Source: Bacteriovoracaceae bacterium
Lineage (GTDB): Bacteria; Bdellovibrionota; Bacteriovoracia; Bacteriovoracales; Bacteriovoracaceae
Assembly (NCBI GenBank): GCA_947461175.1
Contig: CANHIY010000014.1
Location: forward strand, 1 to 34,902
Direction of reading: 5' to 3'
DNA length: 34,902 bases
This document shows, piece by piece, positions 1 to 8,164 of the stretch (positions within the stretch are counted from its first letter, which is position 1; each line of letters opens with the position of its first letter). The position numbers were made by a program, and so were the translations under genes. The notes under the pieces were generated by a model. That model was not told where the DNA came from. It searched no databases and saw only the letters and a list, made by a program, of their open reading frames with translations.

Positions 1-110
1 GATAGCTGTGAGGAAATACCCAGTAACATCTCGAACCTGGAAGTCAAGCTCACTTGCGGCGAAGGTAGTGCCAGGGTCACTTGGTGTCAGAATAGCAAGA
101 TGCACCCTCT
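1..110 (+). rRNA. rrf: 5S ribosomal RNA, 3' part (5' end outside window)
   Basis: The stretch carries the conserved 5S core: CGAAC followed by GGAAGTCAAGC (about 33-50), then GGCGAAGGTAGT (58-69) and AATAGCAAGATGC (91-103), lining up in order with E. coli 5S rRNA. By that alignment only about the first ten bases lie left of the window. The 3' strand of helix I would be the GCACCCTC near 102-109. It is the last gene of an rRNA operon, because a strong terminator follows at once. No tRNA sits between it and the terminator. Confidence 0.9.
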
Positions 111-116
111 AATTAT

Positions 117-149
117 AAAAAAAGCCCTCTTCATGAGGGCTTTTTTTTT
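117..149 (+). terminator. Rho-independent terminator of the rRNA operon
   Basis: The stem AGCCCTC / GAGGGCT (123-129 and 135-141) closes on the loop TTCAT. A-run and T-run flanks extend it, and nine T follow at 141-149. It sits 10-15 bases after the 5S 3' end, as expected for an rRNA operon. The next ORF starts only 2 bases later. Confidence 0.93.
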
Positions 150-151
150 GA

Positions 152-1954
152 ATGACCATGAATCTCATAGGTAATAATCATCTTCGTTTAATCAAACGGA
201 TCTTGTTCCTTCTTATAATCTATTCTCTTGTTAGAATTGGCTTCTATCTATATCACATTAATATTTATCATTATTTTTCATGGGATGAAATTTTCCAAAG
301 TTTATTTTTAGGCATTCGTTTTGATATCGCTGGGATTATTCTTGTAAATATTCCAGTGGTCTTTTTTAGTTTTATAAATCTTTATGGCAAGAGCTTCTTT
401 GAAAAAGTTGAGAGGGTTCTCTTTGTTGTACTGAACACTGTTGCTCTATTGATGTCACTGGATGACTATGAACTATTTCTCTTTATGGGGAAGAGGCTAA
501 GTTATGACCTCTTTTTTATCTCTGAAGATATTTATCAACAGCTACCACAACTACTTCTTAATTACTGGTTTATGCCCCTGATCTCAATCTTTTTTGGGGT
601 TTCATTTTATTATGGGGATAAACGTTTCTTTCATCTGAAAGAGAATAGAAATTCTTTTTTAGGTACGGTTATTTTTCTTGGGTGTTTATTTGTGGGAACA
701 AGGGGGGGAGTTCAGAGTAAATCAATCAATGTTCAATCGGCTTTTGTTCAGGGAAAGAATGAGCTAGGGCATTTGGTACTGAATAGTCCTTATCATTTTT
801 TAAGAACACTAAAAAATGCGCCAAGAAAAAAATTAACTTACTTTGAAACGGATGAAGAGGCAAAGTCACAGATATTGAAAGAGAGAGAATTTATCAATGA
901 GTTTAAAGGGCAAAAGGGTGCGAATTTAGTTCTTATCATCCTCGAGAGTTTTTCCATGGAATATATGGAAAAGGGGTATACACCATTTTTGAGTGAAATC
1001 AAGTCTAAGGGACTTTTTTTTGAGAGGCATCTCGCCAATGGAAGAAGGTCTATCGAGGCCCTCCCTTCACTTTTGTGTGGGCTTCCTTCACTGATTGAGG
1101 AGCCTATAAGTAAATCAGTTTATGCTGGAAATAAGTTCCAGTGTTTTTCACAAATCTTAAAAACAAAAGGGTACAGGAACTATTTTTTTCATGGGGGAAA
1201 CCGGGGGACCATGGGGTTTGAATCCTATACACTTTCAAATGGGTTCCATAAGTATTTCGCTAGGGATGATTACGGAGAAGGGGACTATGATGGGACCTGG
1301 GGAGTTTATGACTTGCCCTACTTGGAGTATGTCGTAAAGAGTATTTCAAAAATCGAAGGACCTTTTGTTTCCGGAATTTTTACTCTGAGTTCTCATCAAC
1401 CATATAGTATTCCGCAAAACTTTAAGGGTAAATTCCCTAAAGGCACATTAGATATTCATGAGAGTATTGGGTACGTAGACTTTTCCTTGAGAAATTTTTT
1501 TGAAAAAGCTCAGAAAGAGAAATGGTTTAAGGACACATATTTTGTGATTACCTCTGACCATACTCAAAAACTTGAATCTACGAAATTTTCCAACCTCGTT
1601 GGGCGGTATAGAGTACCACTTATTCTTCTGGGGCCAGGGATTAAAGCTGGAGTTGTGTCAAAAGTGACACAACATTCGGATATTCCGAGTACGGTTCTGG
1701 ATTTACTGGAAGTTGATGGGGAGTTGCCCTTAACTGGCTTAAGTGTTTTATCGAGGGATAACGGTTTGGCACTGAATTTCGCTGATGGAAATACCTATTT
1801 TGTTGCAACAGGTAATAGAGTGATTACTCTTAACTCGGAAAAAATTTATGACTGGGACAAGGGGGCGTTTATTAATGAAACCACCTCCTCAAGTCTTCTT
1901 CTTAAGGCCTATCTTCAATACTTCACCAATGGGCTTATCAAAAATAATTTGTAG
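152..1954 (+). CDS. LtaS/OpgB-type sulfatase-fold phosphoglycerol transferase, inner membrane
   Basis: The protein has 600 aa. About five N-terminal membrane segments (near residues 17-35, 54-76, 86-103, 136-154 and 169-185) are followed by a large periplasmic alkaline-phosphatase-fold sulfatase domain from about 255 on. Visible motifs are LIILESF (metal ligand E265), ANGRRSIEALPSLLCGLP, where S300 lies at the usual Thr nucleophile, TLSSHQPY, and ITSDHTQ near 466-472. LtaS/OpgB/EptA relatives move phosphoglycerol or phosphoethanolamine onto envelope glycans or lipids. The substrate here cannot be told. ATGs at 152 and 158 are both possible starts. The only Shine-Dalgarno-like bases (GAGGG, 135-139) lie inside the rRNA terminator stem. 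The gene stands alone and ends before the promoter of the leucine operon. Confidence 0.85.
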   Translation: MTMNLIGNNHLRLIKRILFLLIIYSLVRIGFYLYHINIYHYFSWDEIFQSLFLGIRFDIAGIILVNIPVVFFSFINLYGKSFFEKVERVLFVVLNTVALLMSLDDYELFLFMGKRLSYDLFFISEDIYQQLPQLLLNYWFMPLISIFFGVSFYYGDKRFFHLKENRNSFLGTVIFLGCLFVGTRGGVQSKSINVQSAFVQGKNELGHLVLNSPYHFLRTLKNAPRKKLTYFETDEEAKSQILKEREFINEFKGQKGANLVLIILESFSMEYMEKGYTPFLSEIKSKGLFFERHLANGRRSIEALPSLLCGLPSLIEEPISKSVYAGNKFQCFSQILKTKGYRNYFFHGGNRGTMGFESYTLSNGFHKYFARDDYGEGDYDGTWGVYDLPYLEYVVKSISKIEGPFVSGIFTLSSHQPYSIPQNFKGKFPKGTLDIHESIGYVDFSLRNFFEKAQKEKWFKDTYFVITSDHTQKLESTKFSNLVGRYRVPLILLGPGIKAGVVSKVTQHSDIPSTVLDLLEVDGELPLTGLSVLSRDNGLALNFADGNTYFVATGNRVITLNSEKIYDWDKGAFINETTSSSLLLKAYLQYFTNGLIKNNL

Positions 1955-1975
1955 CCCCATCTAAAATTCAAATCA

Positions 1976-2005
1976 TTGTCACCCCTCCTCACTTCAAGCT
2001 AGACT
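1976..2005 (+). promoter_or_regulatory. Putative sigma70-type promoter of the leucine-degradation operon
   Basis: TTGTCA (1976-1981), an 18-base gap and TAGACT (2000-2005) resemble -35 and -10 hexamers. They lie 36 bases before the first ATG of the six-gene operon, which also has an AGAGG ribosome site at about 2031-2035. Each hexamer differs from consensus, so this is a motif-based guess. Confidence 0.45.
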
Positions 2006-2041
2006 AAATCGTCATTTTTATTCACAAAAAAAGAGGTTCTT

Positions 2042-3658
2042 ATGCAGCCTTTGGCTTCATCAATTGATACCGGCTCGAAAGAATTTCAGCTGAATGCTGA
2101 ATTTCATCGGGGTCTTGCCCATGAGCTAAAAAAGAAAATTGAAAAAACTCGTCTAGGTGGAGGAGAGGATTCTGTGAAAAAACATAAATCACGGAATAAA
2201 CTTTTACCCCGAGAAAGAATCGAGAAGATTCTTGATCCAGGGTCACCATTCCTCGAGCTCTCCACTCTGGCGGCAGATGGTGTTTATGATGAGGAAGTTC
2301 CTGGGGCAGGTGTAGTGACAGGAATTGGTCTAGTTCATGGCGTGGAGTGCATGTTTGTGGCAAACGATGCAACCGTGAAGGGCGGAACCTATTTTCCTCT
2401 GACGGTGAAAAAACACATCAGGGCCCAGGAAGTGGCCCTTCAGAACAGACTTCCCTGCATCTATCTCGTGGATTCAGGCGGAGCTTTTCTTCCTAAGCAG
2501 GATGAAGTTTTTCCGGATAAGGAACATTTTGGAAAAATATTTTATAATCAAGCGCAAATGTCTTCTAAGGGCATTCCTCAAATAGCTGTGGTTTGTGGAT
2601 CCTGTACTGCTGGTGGGGCCTATGTGCCGGCCATGAGTGATGAGACCATCATCGTGAAAGGAAATGGAACCATTTTTCTTGGTGGGCCACCTTTAGTTAA
2701 GGCGGCCACTGGGGAAGAGGTGAGTGCAGAAGATTTAGGAGGGGCCGATGTGCATACTTCTAAATCTGGAGTGGCCGATCATTTTGCGGAAAACGAAGAG
2801 GACGCACTTGAGCAGGCAAGAAATATCATTGCGACACTTAACTACAAAGCTAAAAATCCTTCAAAATTTATTAAAACAGAAGTGAAGCTTCCGCTTTATA
2901 AAACGGAAGAGATTTACGGAATCATTCCTCAAGACACAAGAAAGCCCTTTGATGTCAAAGACATCATTTCACGGTTAGTGGATGGATCTGAATTTCAGGA
3001 ATTCAAAGAAAGATTTGGAACAACCTTAGTGACAGGTTTTGCAAAGATTCATGGTTATCTTGTCGGAATCGTAGCAAATAATGGAATTCTTTTTTCTGAG
3101 TCGTCTCAGAAGGCAGCTCATTTTATTGAACTCTGTGGCCAGAGAAAAATCCCACTTATCTTCCTTCAGAATATTACGGGATTTATGGTGGGGAAACAGT
3201 ACGAGAATGAGGGAATTGCCAAGCATGGAGCGAAGTTTGTGACTGCAGTTTCCACTGTGAATGTGCCAAAATTTACCGTTATTATTGGAGGATCTTTTGG
3301 GGCCGGTAATTATGGTATGTGTGGAAGGGCCTTTGATCCAAGGTTTCTTTTTATGTGGCCCAATGCCCGCATCTCAGTGATGGGAGGAGAGCAGGCCGCT
3401 AATGTTTTGGCCACAGTAAAACAAGATGGTCTTAAAGCTTCAGGTAAGCCTCTTATGAATGAGGAGGAGCTTTCAAAATTTAAACAACCTATTCTTGATA
3501 AGTATGAAAAAGAAGGATCACCTTATTACTCTTCCGCGAGGATTTGGGATGATGGGGTGATTGATCCCGTTCAGACCAGAGATATTCTAGGACTGTGTTT
3601 AAGTGTTTCCCAAAATGATGAATTCCCAGACCCGCGCTGGGGTGTGTTTAGGATGTAG
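2042..3658 (+). CDS. mccB: 3-methylcrotonyl-CoA carboxylase, carboxyltransferase (beta) subunit
   Basis: This is the carboxyltransferase half of the biotin enzyme that carboxylates 3-methylcrotonyl-CoA to 3-methylglutaconyl-CoA in leucine breakdown. At 538 aa it has the usual MccB length. It shows the two crotonase-fold halves of the family: [20 protein letters not shown] near the N-terminus, [29 protein letters not shown] (acyl-CoA side), then [30 protein letters not shown] and [17 protein letters not shown] (biotin side). [15 protein letters not shown] and GRAFDPRF favour MCC over propionyl-CoA carboxylase. Downstream hydratase, biotin subunits and HMG-CoA lyase genes support the assignment. 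The start has AGAGG 6-10 bases upstream. Confidence 0.95.
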   Translation: MQPLASSIDTGSKEFQLNAEFHRGLAHELKKKIEKTRLGGGEDSVKKHKSRNKLLPRERIEKILDPGSPFLELSTLAADGVYDEEVPGAGVVTGIGLVHGVECMFVANDATVKGGTYFPLTVKKHIRAQEVALQNRLPCIYLVDSGGAFLPKQDEVFPDKEHFGKIFYNQAQMSSKGIPQIAVVCGSCTAGGAYVPAMSDETIIVKGNGTIFLGGPPLVKAATGEEVSAEDLGGADVHTSKSGVADHFAENEEDALEQARNIIATLNYKAKNPSKFIKTEVKLPLYKTEEIYGIIPQDTRKPFDVKDIISRLVDGSEFQEFKERFGTTLVTGFAKIHGYLVGIVANNGILFSESSQKAAHFIELCGQRKIPLIFLQNITGFMVGKQYENEGIAKHGAKFVTAVSTVNVPKFTVIIGGSFGAGNYGMCGRAFDPRFLFMWPNARISVMGGEQAANVLATVKQDGLKASGKPLMNEEELSKFKQPILDKYEKEGSPYYSSARIWDDGVIDPVQTRDILGLCLSVSQNDEFPDPRWGVFRM

Positions 3659-3660
3659 TC

Positions 3661-4431
3661 ATGAAATACATTGAAGTTGTTCAAAAAGAAAAAGGTGTTA
3701 AAGAAGTCTGGTTAAATAGACCTGAGCTTCACAATGCTTTTAATGCCGAGCTTATTGAGGAGATGATCTCCTTGTTCAGTTCATTTAAAGATGAAAGGCT
3801 CATTATATTATCCGGAAGGGGGGCAAGCTTCTGCGCAGGAGCGGACCTTAACTGGATGAAGGCCATGAAAAATTACACTAAGGAAGAAAATTTTAAGGAC
3901 TCTAAGAGGCTTGCCAAAATGTTCTCCACCATCAATGAGTGTGATGTGCCGGTGATCGGAAAAGTGAATGGTCATGCCTTAGGCGGGGGAGTGGGGCTTG
4001 TGAGTGTTTGTGATTATGTGATTGCAAACGAGGATGCGATCCTTGGCTTTACTGAAGTCAGACTGGGACTTATTCCGGCGGTTATTTCGCCTTATTGCAT
4101 TTCAAAAATTGGGGAATCCAATGCCCGTTCCTGGATGCTCTCTGGTGAAAGGTTTTCGGCCGAGGAAGGAAAGCGCATGGGACTCGTTCACGAAGTTTGT
4201 CCATCGAAGAATCTGGATGTAAAAGTGGAAGAGCTTGTTAAAAAATTCCTGGCCGCAGGTCCTGAGGCAGCCAAGGAAGCGAAGAGGCTCATTAGAGGGG
4301 TAGTTAAACAATTAAAGTCCTCTGAGGATTTTACCTGTGAAATGATCACGGAAAGAAGAGTGAGTAAGGAGGGGCAGGAAGGAATGAGGGCCCTCCTTGA
4401 AAAAGATAAACCTGAATGGATGAAATCATGA
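3661..4431 (+). CDS. liuC: Methylglutaconyl-CoA hydratase (LiuC-type crotonase)
   Basis: This 256-aa crotonase-fold protein should hydrate 3-methylglutaconyl-CoA to HMG-CoA. ASFCAGADLNWMKAM forms the first oxyanion region, followed by GHALGGGVGLVSVCD and then FTEVRLGLIPAVISPY. The GADLNWMK and IPAVISP signatures are those of LiuC of Pseudomonas-type leucine operons. The usual first catalytic Glu (GGCELA in rat crotonase) is Gly here, as in LiuC, while the second (E in TEVRLG) is kept. The ATG lies two bases after the mccB stop, with AGGA inside the end of mccB. Its stop overlaps the next start as ATGA, so the genes are probably translationally coupled. Confidence 0.9.
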   Translation: MKYIEVVQKEKGVKEVWLNRPELHNAFNAELIEEMISLFSSFKDERLIILSGRGASFCAGADLNWMKAMKNYTKEENFKDSKRLAKMFSTINECDVPVIGKVNGHALGGGVGLVSVCDYVIANEDAILGFTEVRLGLIPAVISPYCISKIGESNARSWMLSGERFSAEEGKRMGLVHEVCPSKNLDVKVEELVKKFLAAGPEAAKEAKRLIRGVVKQLKSSEDFTCEMITERRVSKEGQEGMRALLEKDKPEWMKS

Positions 4432-5918
4432 AAATAAAAAAAATACTTGTCGCTAATCGTGGTGAAATTGCCCTTCGAGTGCTTAAAACGGCAAAAGAAA
4501 TGGGAATTAAAGTCGTAACAGTTTTTGCTGAGGATGATAAAAATTTACCTCACGCCTTATTTGCCGATGAATCCTATTCTTTGGGATTTGGAACGCTCCA
4601 GGATACTTATCTTAATAAAAAGAAATTAATTGAGGTTGCCACCAAAGCGAAGGTGGACGCAATTCATCCGGGTTATGGATTTTTGTCCGAGAACGCTGAG
4701 TTCTCGTCCATGGTGGAGAATGCGGGGATCATTTTTATAGGTCCCACTGCGGAGTCGATCATATTGATGGGGGACAAAATTGGGTCTAAAAAGGCCCTGG
4801 AAAAGCTCACCATACCGATGATTCCTGGTTACCATGGGGACAACCAAGATCCTGATCACCTCATCAAAGAAGCAAAAAAAATTGGCTTCCCAGTCCTTAT
4901 TAAGGCCTCTGCCGGAGGTGGTGGTAAGGGTATGCGGATTGTTCATGAGGAAGGGGAGCTATCAGAGGCGATCAGCGGAGCAAAATCAGAGGCCTTAAAG
5001 GCCTTCTCAAATGATAATGTTTTGATTGAAAAATATGTGGTGAACCCTAGACACATTGAAGTTCAGCTGATGTCAGATACTCATGGTAATCACCTGCATT
5101 TTTTTGAACGGGAGTGCTCTATACAAAGACGCTATCAAAAAATTGTAGAAGAAACTCCAGCTCCGAATCTAACTGAGGACCTTCGACTTAAGATTTGCGA
5201 AACAGCAGTTCAGATTTCTTCTGGCATTAACTACCGAGGTGCCGGAACAGTTGAGTTTATTCTGGCTCCAGATGGAAAATTTTATTTTCTAGAGATGAAT
5301 ACACGACTTCAGGTAGAGCATCCGGTCACTGAAATGGTTACAGGTCACGATCTTGTGAAGTACCAGATCCTCGTAGCAGAAGGGGAAAAGCTTCCTCTGA
5401 GGCAATCGGATATTAAACAAAATGGTCAGGCCATCGAGTGCCGGATTTATGCTGAAGATCCTGATCTAAACTTCATGCCCACCATTGGGAAAATTGACCG
5501 CATAGGGATTCCTACCTTAAGGGATGTGAGGCTTGATTGTGGGTTCCTGGATGGCACGGAAGTGGGTGTGAATTATGATCCCATGCTGGCGAAACTCGTG
5601 GTGTGGGGGCCAACCAGAGAGATTGCGATTTCAAAGAGCCTTCATAGCCTGGATGAGGTGTTGTTTCTCGGGGTGAAAACCAACCGGGATTACCTTAAAC
5701 GAATCCTTTCTCATGATAAGTTTATCAAAGGTTTCACTCACACTCATTTTATACCGGATCACAAAGAAGAGCTTCTTCCTCGTGCTTTGAGTGATGAGGA
5801 CATGGCAAATTTTGTGGCAGCCTTAGGATTTAGTGAAGGAAGAAAAACTCAAAAGTTCTCTTCAGGAGAAGCCTTTTTAAAGACTCCCTGGACAGAGCTG
5901 TCAGGATTTAGGAATTGA
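4428..5918 (+). CDS. mccA: Biotin carboxylase subunit of methylcrotonyl-CoA carboxylase (split MccA, N-terminal part)
   Basis: This ATP-grasp enzyme carboxylates the biotin of the carrier protein. The start is set at the ATG at 4428: it overlaps the liuC stop as ATGA and gives the family N-terminus MKIKKILVANRGEIALR. An ATG at 4416 would add four residues. Motifs: IHPGYGFLSENAEF, the glycine loop ASAGGGGKGMR, HIEVQLM, FERECSIQRRYQKIVEE, and EMNTRLQVEHPVTE with catalytic Glu/Arg residues. At about 496 aa it lacks the BT and biotinyl domains of normal MccA (about 650-670 aa). It ends at TPWTELSGFRN, which matches the SPW...DGWRLN linker of full-length subunits. The missing part is the next gene. 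Confidence 0.93.
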   Translation: MKIKKILVANRGEIALRVLKTAKEMGIKVVTVFAEDDKNLPHALFADESYSLGFGTLQDTYLNKKKLIEVATKAKVDAIHPGYGFLSENAEFSSMVENAGIIFIGPTAESIILMGDKIGSKKALEKLTIPMIPGYHGDNQDPDHLIKEAKKIGFPVLIKASAGGGGKGMRIVHEEGELSEAISGAKSEALKAFSNDNVLIEKYVVNPRHIEVQLMSDTHGNHLHFFERECSIQRRYQKIVEETPAPNLTEDLRLKICETAVQISSGINYRGAGTVEFILAPDGKFYFLEMNTRLQVEHPVTEMVTGHDLVKYQILVAEGEKLPLRQSDIKQNGQAIECRIYAEDPDLNFMPTIGKIDRIGIPTLRDVRLDCGFLDGTEVGVNYDPMLAKLVVWGPTREIAISKSLHSLDEVLFLGVKTNRDYLKRILSHDKFIKGFTHTHFIPDHKEELLPRALSDEDMANFVAALGFSEGRKTQKFSSGEAFLKTPWTELSGFRN

Positions 5919-5919
5919 T

Positions 5920-6402
5920 ATGGAAAAGATGTTTATTTTAAACGGTCAAGAAGTAAAAGTTCAAGACTACAAGGCCACACCAGAGATGGTGTCCTTTACT
6001 TATAAGGGAAAGAATTACTACTACATGCTTGTGACCCGAAATGAGCACGAAATGATTCTTGATCATGGGGGACGATTTAGGGCCGCAGTGAGTTCAAGTA
6101 ATAAAGAGGGTGAGTTCATGATCATGGCCAATGGCCGTGAGGCCACGGGGGCCCTCTCTTCCAGGAAAGTAAAAAAATCTGGGGATCAGGGGAAAGGGTT
6201 AAATTCTCCTATGCCGGGTAAGATTTTTAAAATTTTAAAAGAGGCCGGATCTTCCGTGAAGAAGGGAGAGCCCATTATGATTTTAGAGGCCATGAAAATG
6301 GAGCATTCAATTAAATCTGATAAGGATGGGGTGGTTAAAAAAATTCATTATCAAGTGGGAGAACTGGTTCAGGGTGGAGTCACACTTCTTGAGGTGGAGT
6401 AA
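5920..6402 (+). CDS. Biotin carboxyl carrier protein of methylcrotonyl-CoA carboxylase (split MccA, C-terminal part)
   Basis: At 160 aa, this protein has residues 1-90 resembling the beta-rich BT (carboxylase-association) domain that follows biotin carboxylase in MccA/PccA. Residues 95-160 form a biotinyl domain: SPMPGKIFKI, then LEAMKMEHSIK, with K126 the expected biotin attachment lysine. It starts one base after the stop of the biotin carboxylase gene and shares one base with the HMG-CoA lyase start (TAATG). It should bind the carboxylase, carry CO2-biotin and present it to MccB. The break falls at a domain linker and the gene has its own ATG, so it looks like a real gene fission and not random damage. 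Confidence 0.9.
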   Translation: MEKMFILNGQEVKVQDYKATPEMVSFTYKGKNYYYMLVTRNEHEMILDHGGRFRAAVSSSNKEGEFMIMANGREATGALSSRKVKKSGDQGKGLNSPMPGKIFKILKEAGSSVKKGEPIMILEAMKMEHSIKSDKDGVVKKIHYQVGELVQGGVTLLEVE

Positions 6403-7304
6403 TGATTAAAATTGTTGAGGTTGGCCCGAGGGATGGACTTCAGAATGAAAAAACAATTCTTTCAACTGAAGATAAGTTTCAGTTTATCTCATCACTTAGT
6501 GATACGGGCCTTAAGACCATAGAGGTCACAAGCTTTGTAAAAGCTCCTTCTATTCCCCAGATGGCCGATGCAACTGAGTTATTCACGAGAGTCAAAAATG
6601 AAATTTCAAACAAAGGGATAAGTTTTCCTTGTTTGGTGCCAAACCTTAAGGGGTATGAAACAGCAAAAAGTCTTGGCGTAAAAGAGATTGCTATTTTTAC
6701 CGCTACCTCAGACTCCTTTGCGAGGAAGAACATTAACGCAAGTGTGGAAGAGAGCTTTGAAAGGATGAGAGAAGTTTCACAAGAGGCGAAAAAAGATGGC
6801 ATCCTTGTGAGAGGATACATCTCTACCGCCTTTGGCTGTCCCTATGAAGGGGTCATGGATGTAACAAAGCTCATCAATGTGACTAAAAAATTATTTGAAC
6901 TTGGTGTTTATGAAGTTTCTATCGGAGACACCATTGGGGTGGCAGTCCCCAAACAGGTAAGAAATTATCTTAAGGACCTTAAAAAAGAATTTCCTGTTGA
7001 AAAACTTGCCATGCATTTCCACGATACCCGTGGCATGGCCCCCACGAATATTTATGTCTCTTTAGAAGAGGGGATAACGACCTTTGACTCCTCTGCTGGT
7101 GGTTTAGGGGGATGCCCTTATGCCAAGGGGGCCACGGGGAATGTGGCCACGGAGGATTTATGGTACCTCCTGCATTCAGAGGGACTCGAAACAGGAGTTG
7201 ATATTCAAAAACTCTCAGAGGCCTCTAAATTTATTTTGGAAAAATTAAACAGATCCTCGGAGTCAAAATTTCTTCGTGCTTATTTAAACACAGGTAAAGT
7301 ATGA
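6402..7304 (+). CDS. mvaB: Hydroxymethylglutaryl-CoA lyase
   Basis: This enzyme cleaves HMG-CoA to acetyl-CoA and acetoacetate, the last step of leucine carbon-skeleton breakdown. The 300-aa TIM-barrel protein shows EVGPRDGLQNE at the N-terminus (active-site Arg/Asp), TSFVKAPSIPQMAD, YISTAFGCPYEG, GDTIGVAVP, MHFHDTRGMA (metal-binding His pair) and SAGGLGGCPYAKGATGN, with the catalytic Cys in the HMGL signature. Length matches bacterial forms. Its ATG shares one base with the previous stop, and its TGA overlaps the next gene as ATGA. Acetoacetate handling genes are not in the window. Confidence 0.95.
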   Translation: MIKIVEVGPRDGLQNEKTILSTEDKFQFISSLSDTGLKTIEVTSFVKAPSIPQMADATELFTRVKNEISNKGISFPCLVPNLKGYETAKSLGVKEIAIFTATSDSFARKNINASVEESFERMREVSQEAKKDGILVRGYISTAFGCPYEGVMDVTKLINVTKKLFELGVYEVSIGDTIGVAVPKQVRNYLKDLKKEFPVEKLAMHFHDTRGMAPTNIYVSLEEGITTFDSSAGGLGGCPYAKGATGNVATEDLWYLLHSEGLETGVDIQKLSEASKFILEKLNRSSESKFLRAYLNTGKV

Positions 7305-8116
7305 GCTTCTATTCAAATTCATTTGAAGACCTTCTTCTGGAAAAAAATCATCATAGTCTGTGGATCACGTTAAACCGGCCAGAGAGGAGTAATGCTTACT
7401 CCATAGGGATGGTTCAAGGTCTGACTGAGGTCTTAAAGTATGCAGACAGGGACAAGGACATAAGAGTCATCGTCATTACTGGGGCCGGAAAAAGTTTTTG
7501 TGCCGGAGGTGACGTGAAGGCCATGCGGGAGCAGACGGGAATGTTTGCCGGGGGACCCAATGAGTTACGAGAGGCCTACCAGGCGGGGATTCAGCAAATC
7601 CCCCTGACTATTTCTCAACTTAAAACTCCCCTGATTGCTATGGTCAATGGCCCGGCAGTGGGAGCAGGGTGTGACCTTGCAGCGATGTGTGATTTAAGGA
7701 TTTCTTCCTCGGAGGCGATTTTTGCAGAAACATTTGTTGAAGTGGGGCTTGTCCCCGGTGATGGAGGAGCGTTTTTTTTAACGAGGTTGATTGGATTTGG
7801 AAAGGCCATGGAGATGTTTTTAACCTGTAAGAAAATATTAGCTCCTGAGGCCCTGGAGATGGGTCTTGTGACGAAAGTCGTTCCACCTTCAGAACTTAGA
7901 AAAGAAACAGAGGAGCTGGTCTCTCATCTTGAAAAATTGCCCCCTATTGCACTTCAGATGACGAAGAAGGCAGTTAACCATGCCTATGAAAACGATCTTT
8001 CCTCACATTTAGAATTAATGTCAGCTTATCAAGGAATCACTCAGCGCTCGTCGGACCACTTTATGGCCTTAGAGGGGATGATTCAAAAAAAGAAGCCGAC
8101 ATTTAAGCACCAGTAA
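7301..8116 (+). CDS. Enoyl-CoA hydratase/isomerase family protein (second crotonase of the operon)
   Basis: This 271-aa crotonase-fold protein has ITGAGKSFCAGGDVKAM (oxyanion hole), MVNGPAVGAGCDLAAMCD and EVGLVPGDGGAFFLTRL. The first catalytic Glu position is Asp (GCDLA). By my alignment the second Glu of classical hydratases is replaced by Phe, with a Glu two residues on and PGDGG in place of PGAGG. It may therefore be an isomerase or have an unusual substrate. It closes the operon with a 4-base ATGA overlap. A supporting step for branched or unsaturated acyl-CoA is plausible but not shown. Confidence 0.85.
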   Translation: MSFYSNSFEDLLLEKNHHSLWITLNRPERSNAYSIGMVQGLTEVLKYADRDKDIRVIVITGAGKSFCAGGDVKAMREQTGMFAGGPNELREAYQAGIQQIPLTISQLKTPLIAMVNGPAVGAGCDLAAMCDLRISSSEAIFAETFVEVGLVPGDGGAFFLTRLIGFGKAMEMFLTCKKILAPEALEMGLVTKVVPPSELRKETEELVSHLEKLPPIALQMTKKAVNHAYENDLSSHLELMSAYQGITQRSSDHFMALEGMIQKKKPTFKHQ

Positions 8117-8127
8117 AAAAATAAATT

Positions 8128-8156
8128 TTGACAACTCGATCAGTGAGCTAAAGAAT
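8128..8156 (+). promoter_or_regulatory. Putative promoter of the Bor-like lipoprotein gene
   Basis: A perfect TTGACA (8128-8133) is followed after 17 bases by AAGAAT (8151-8156), or after 15 by TAAAGA (8149-8154). The -10 ends 8-10 bases before the ATG and no Shine-Dalgarno is present, so the mRNA may be nearly leaderless. Confidence 0.5.
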
Positions 8157-8164
8157 TAAAGAAT

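Noticed and set aside
4416-4427. Upstream ATG as the start of the biotin carboxylase
   Set aside because: The ATG at 4428 makes the typical ATGA overlap with liuC and gives the family N-terminus. The four extra residues are not expected.
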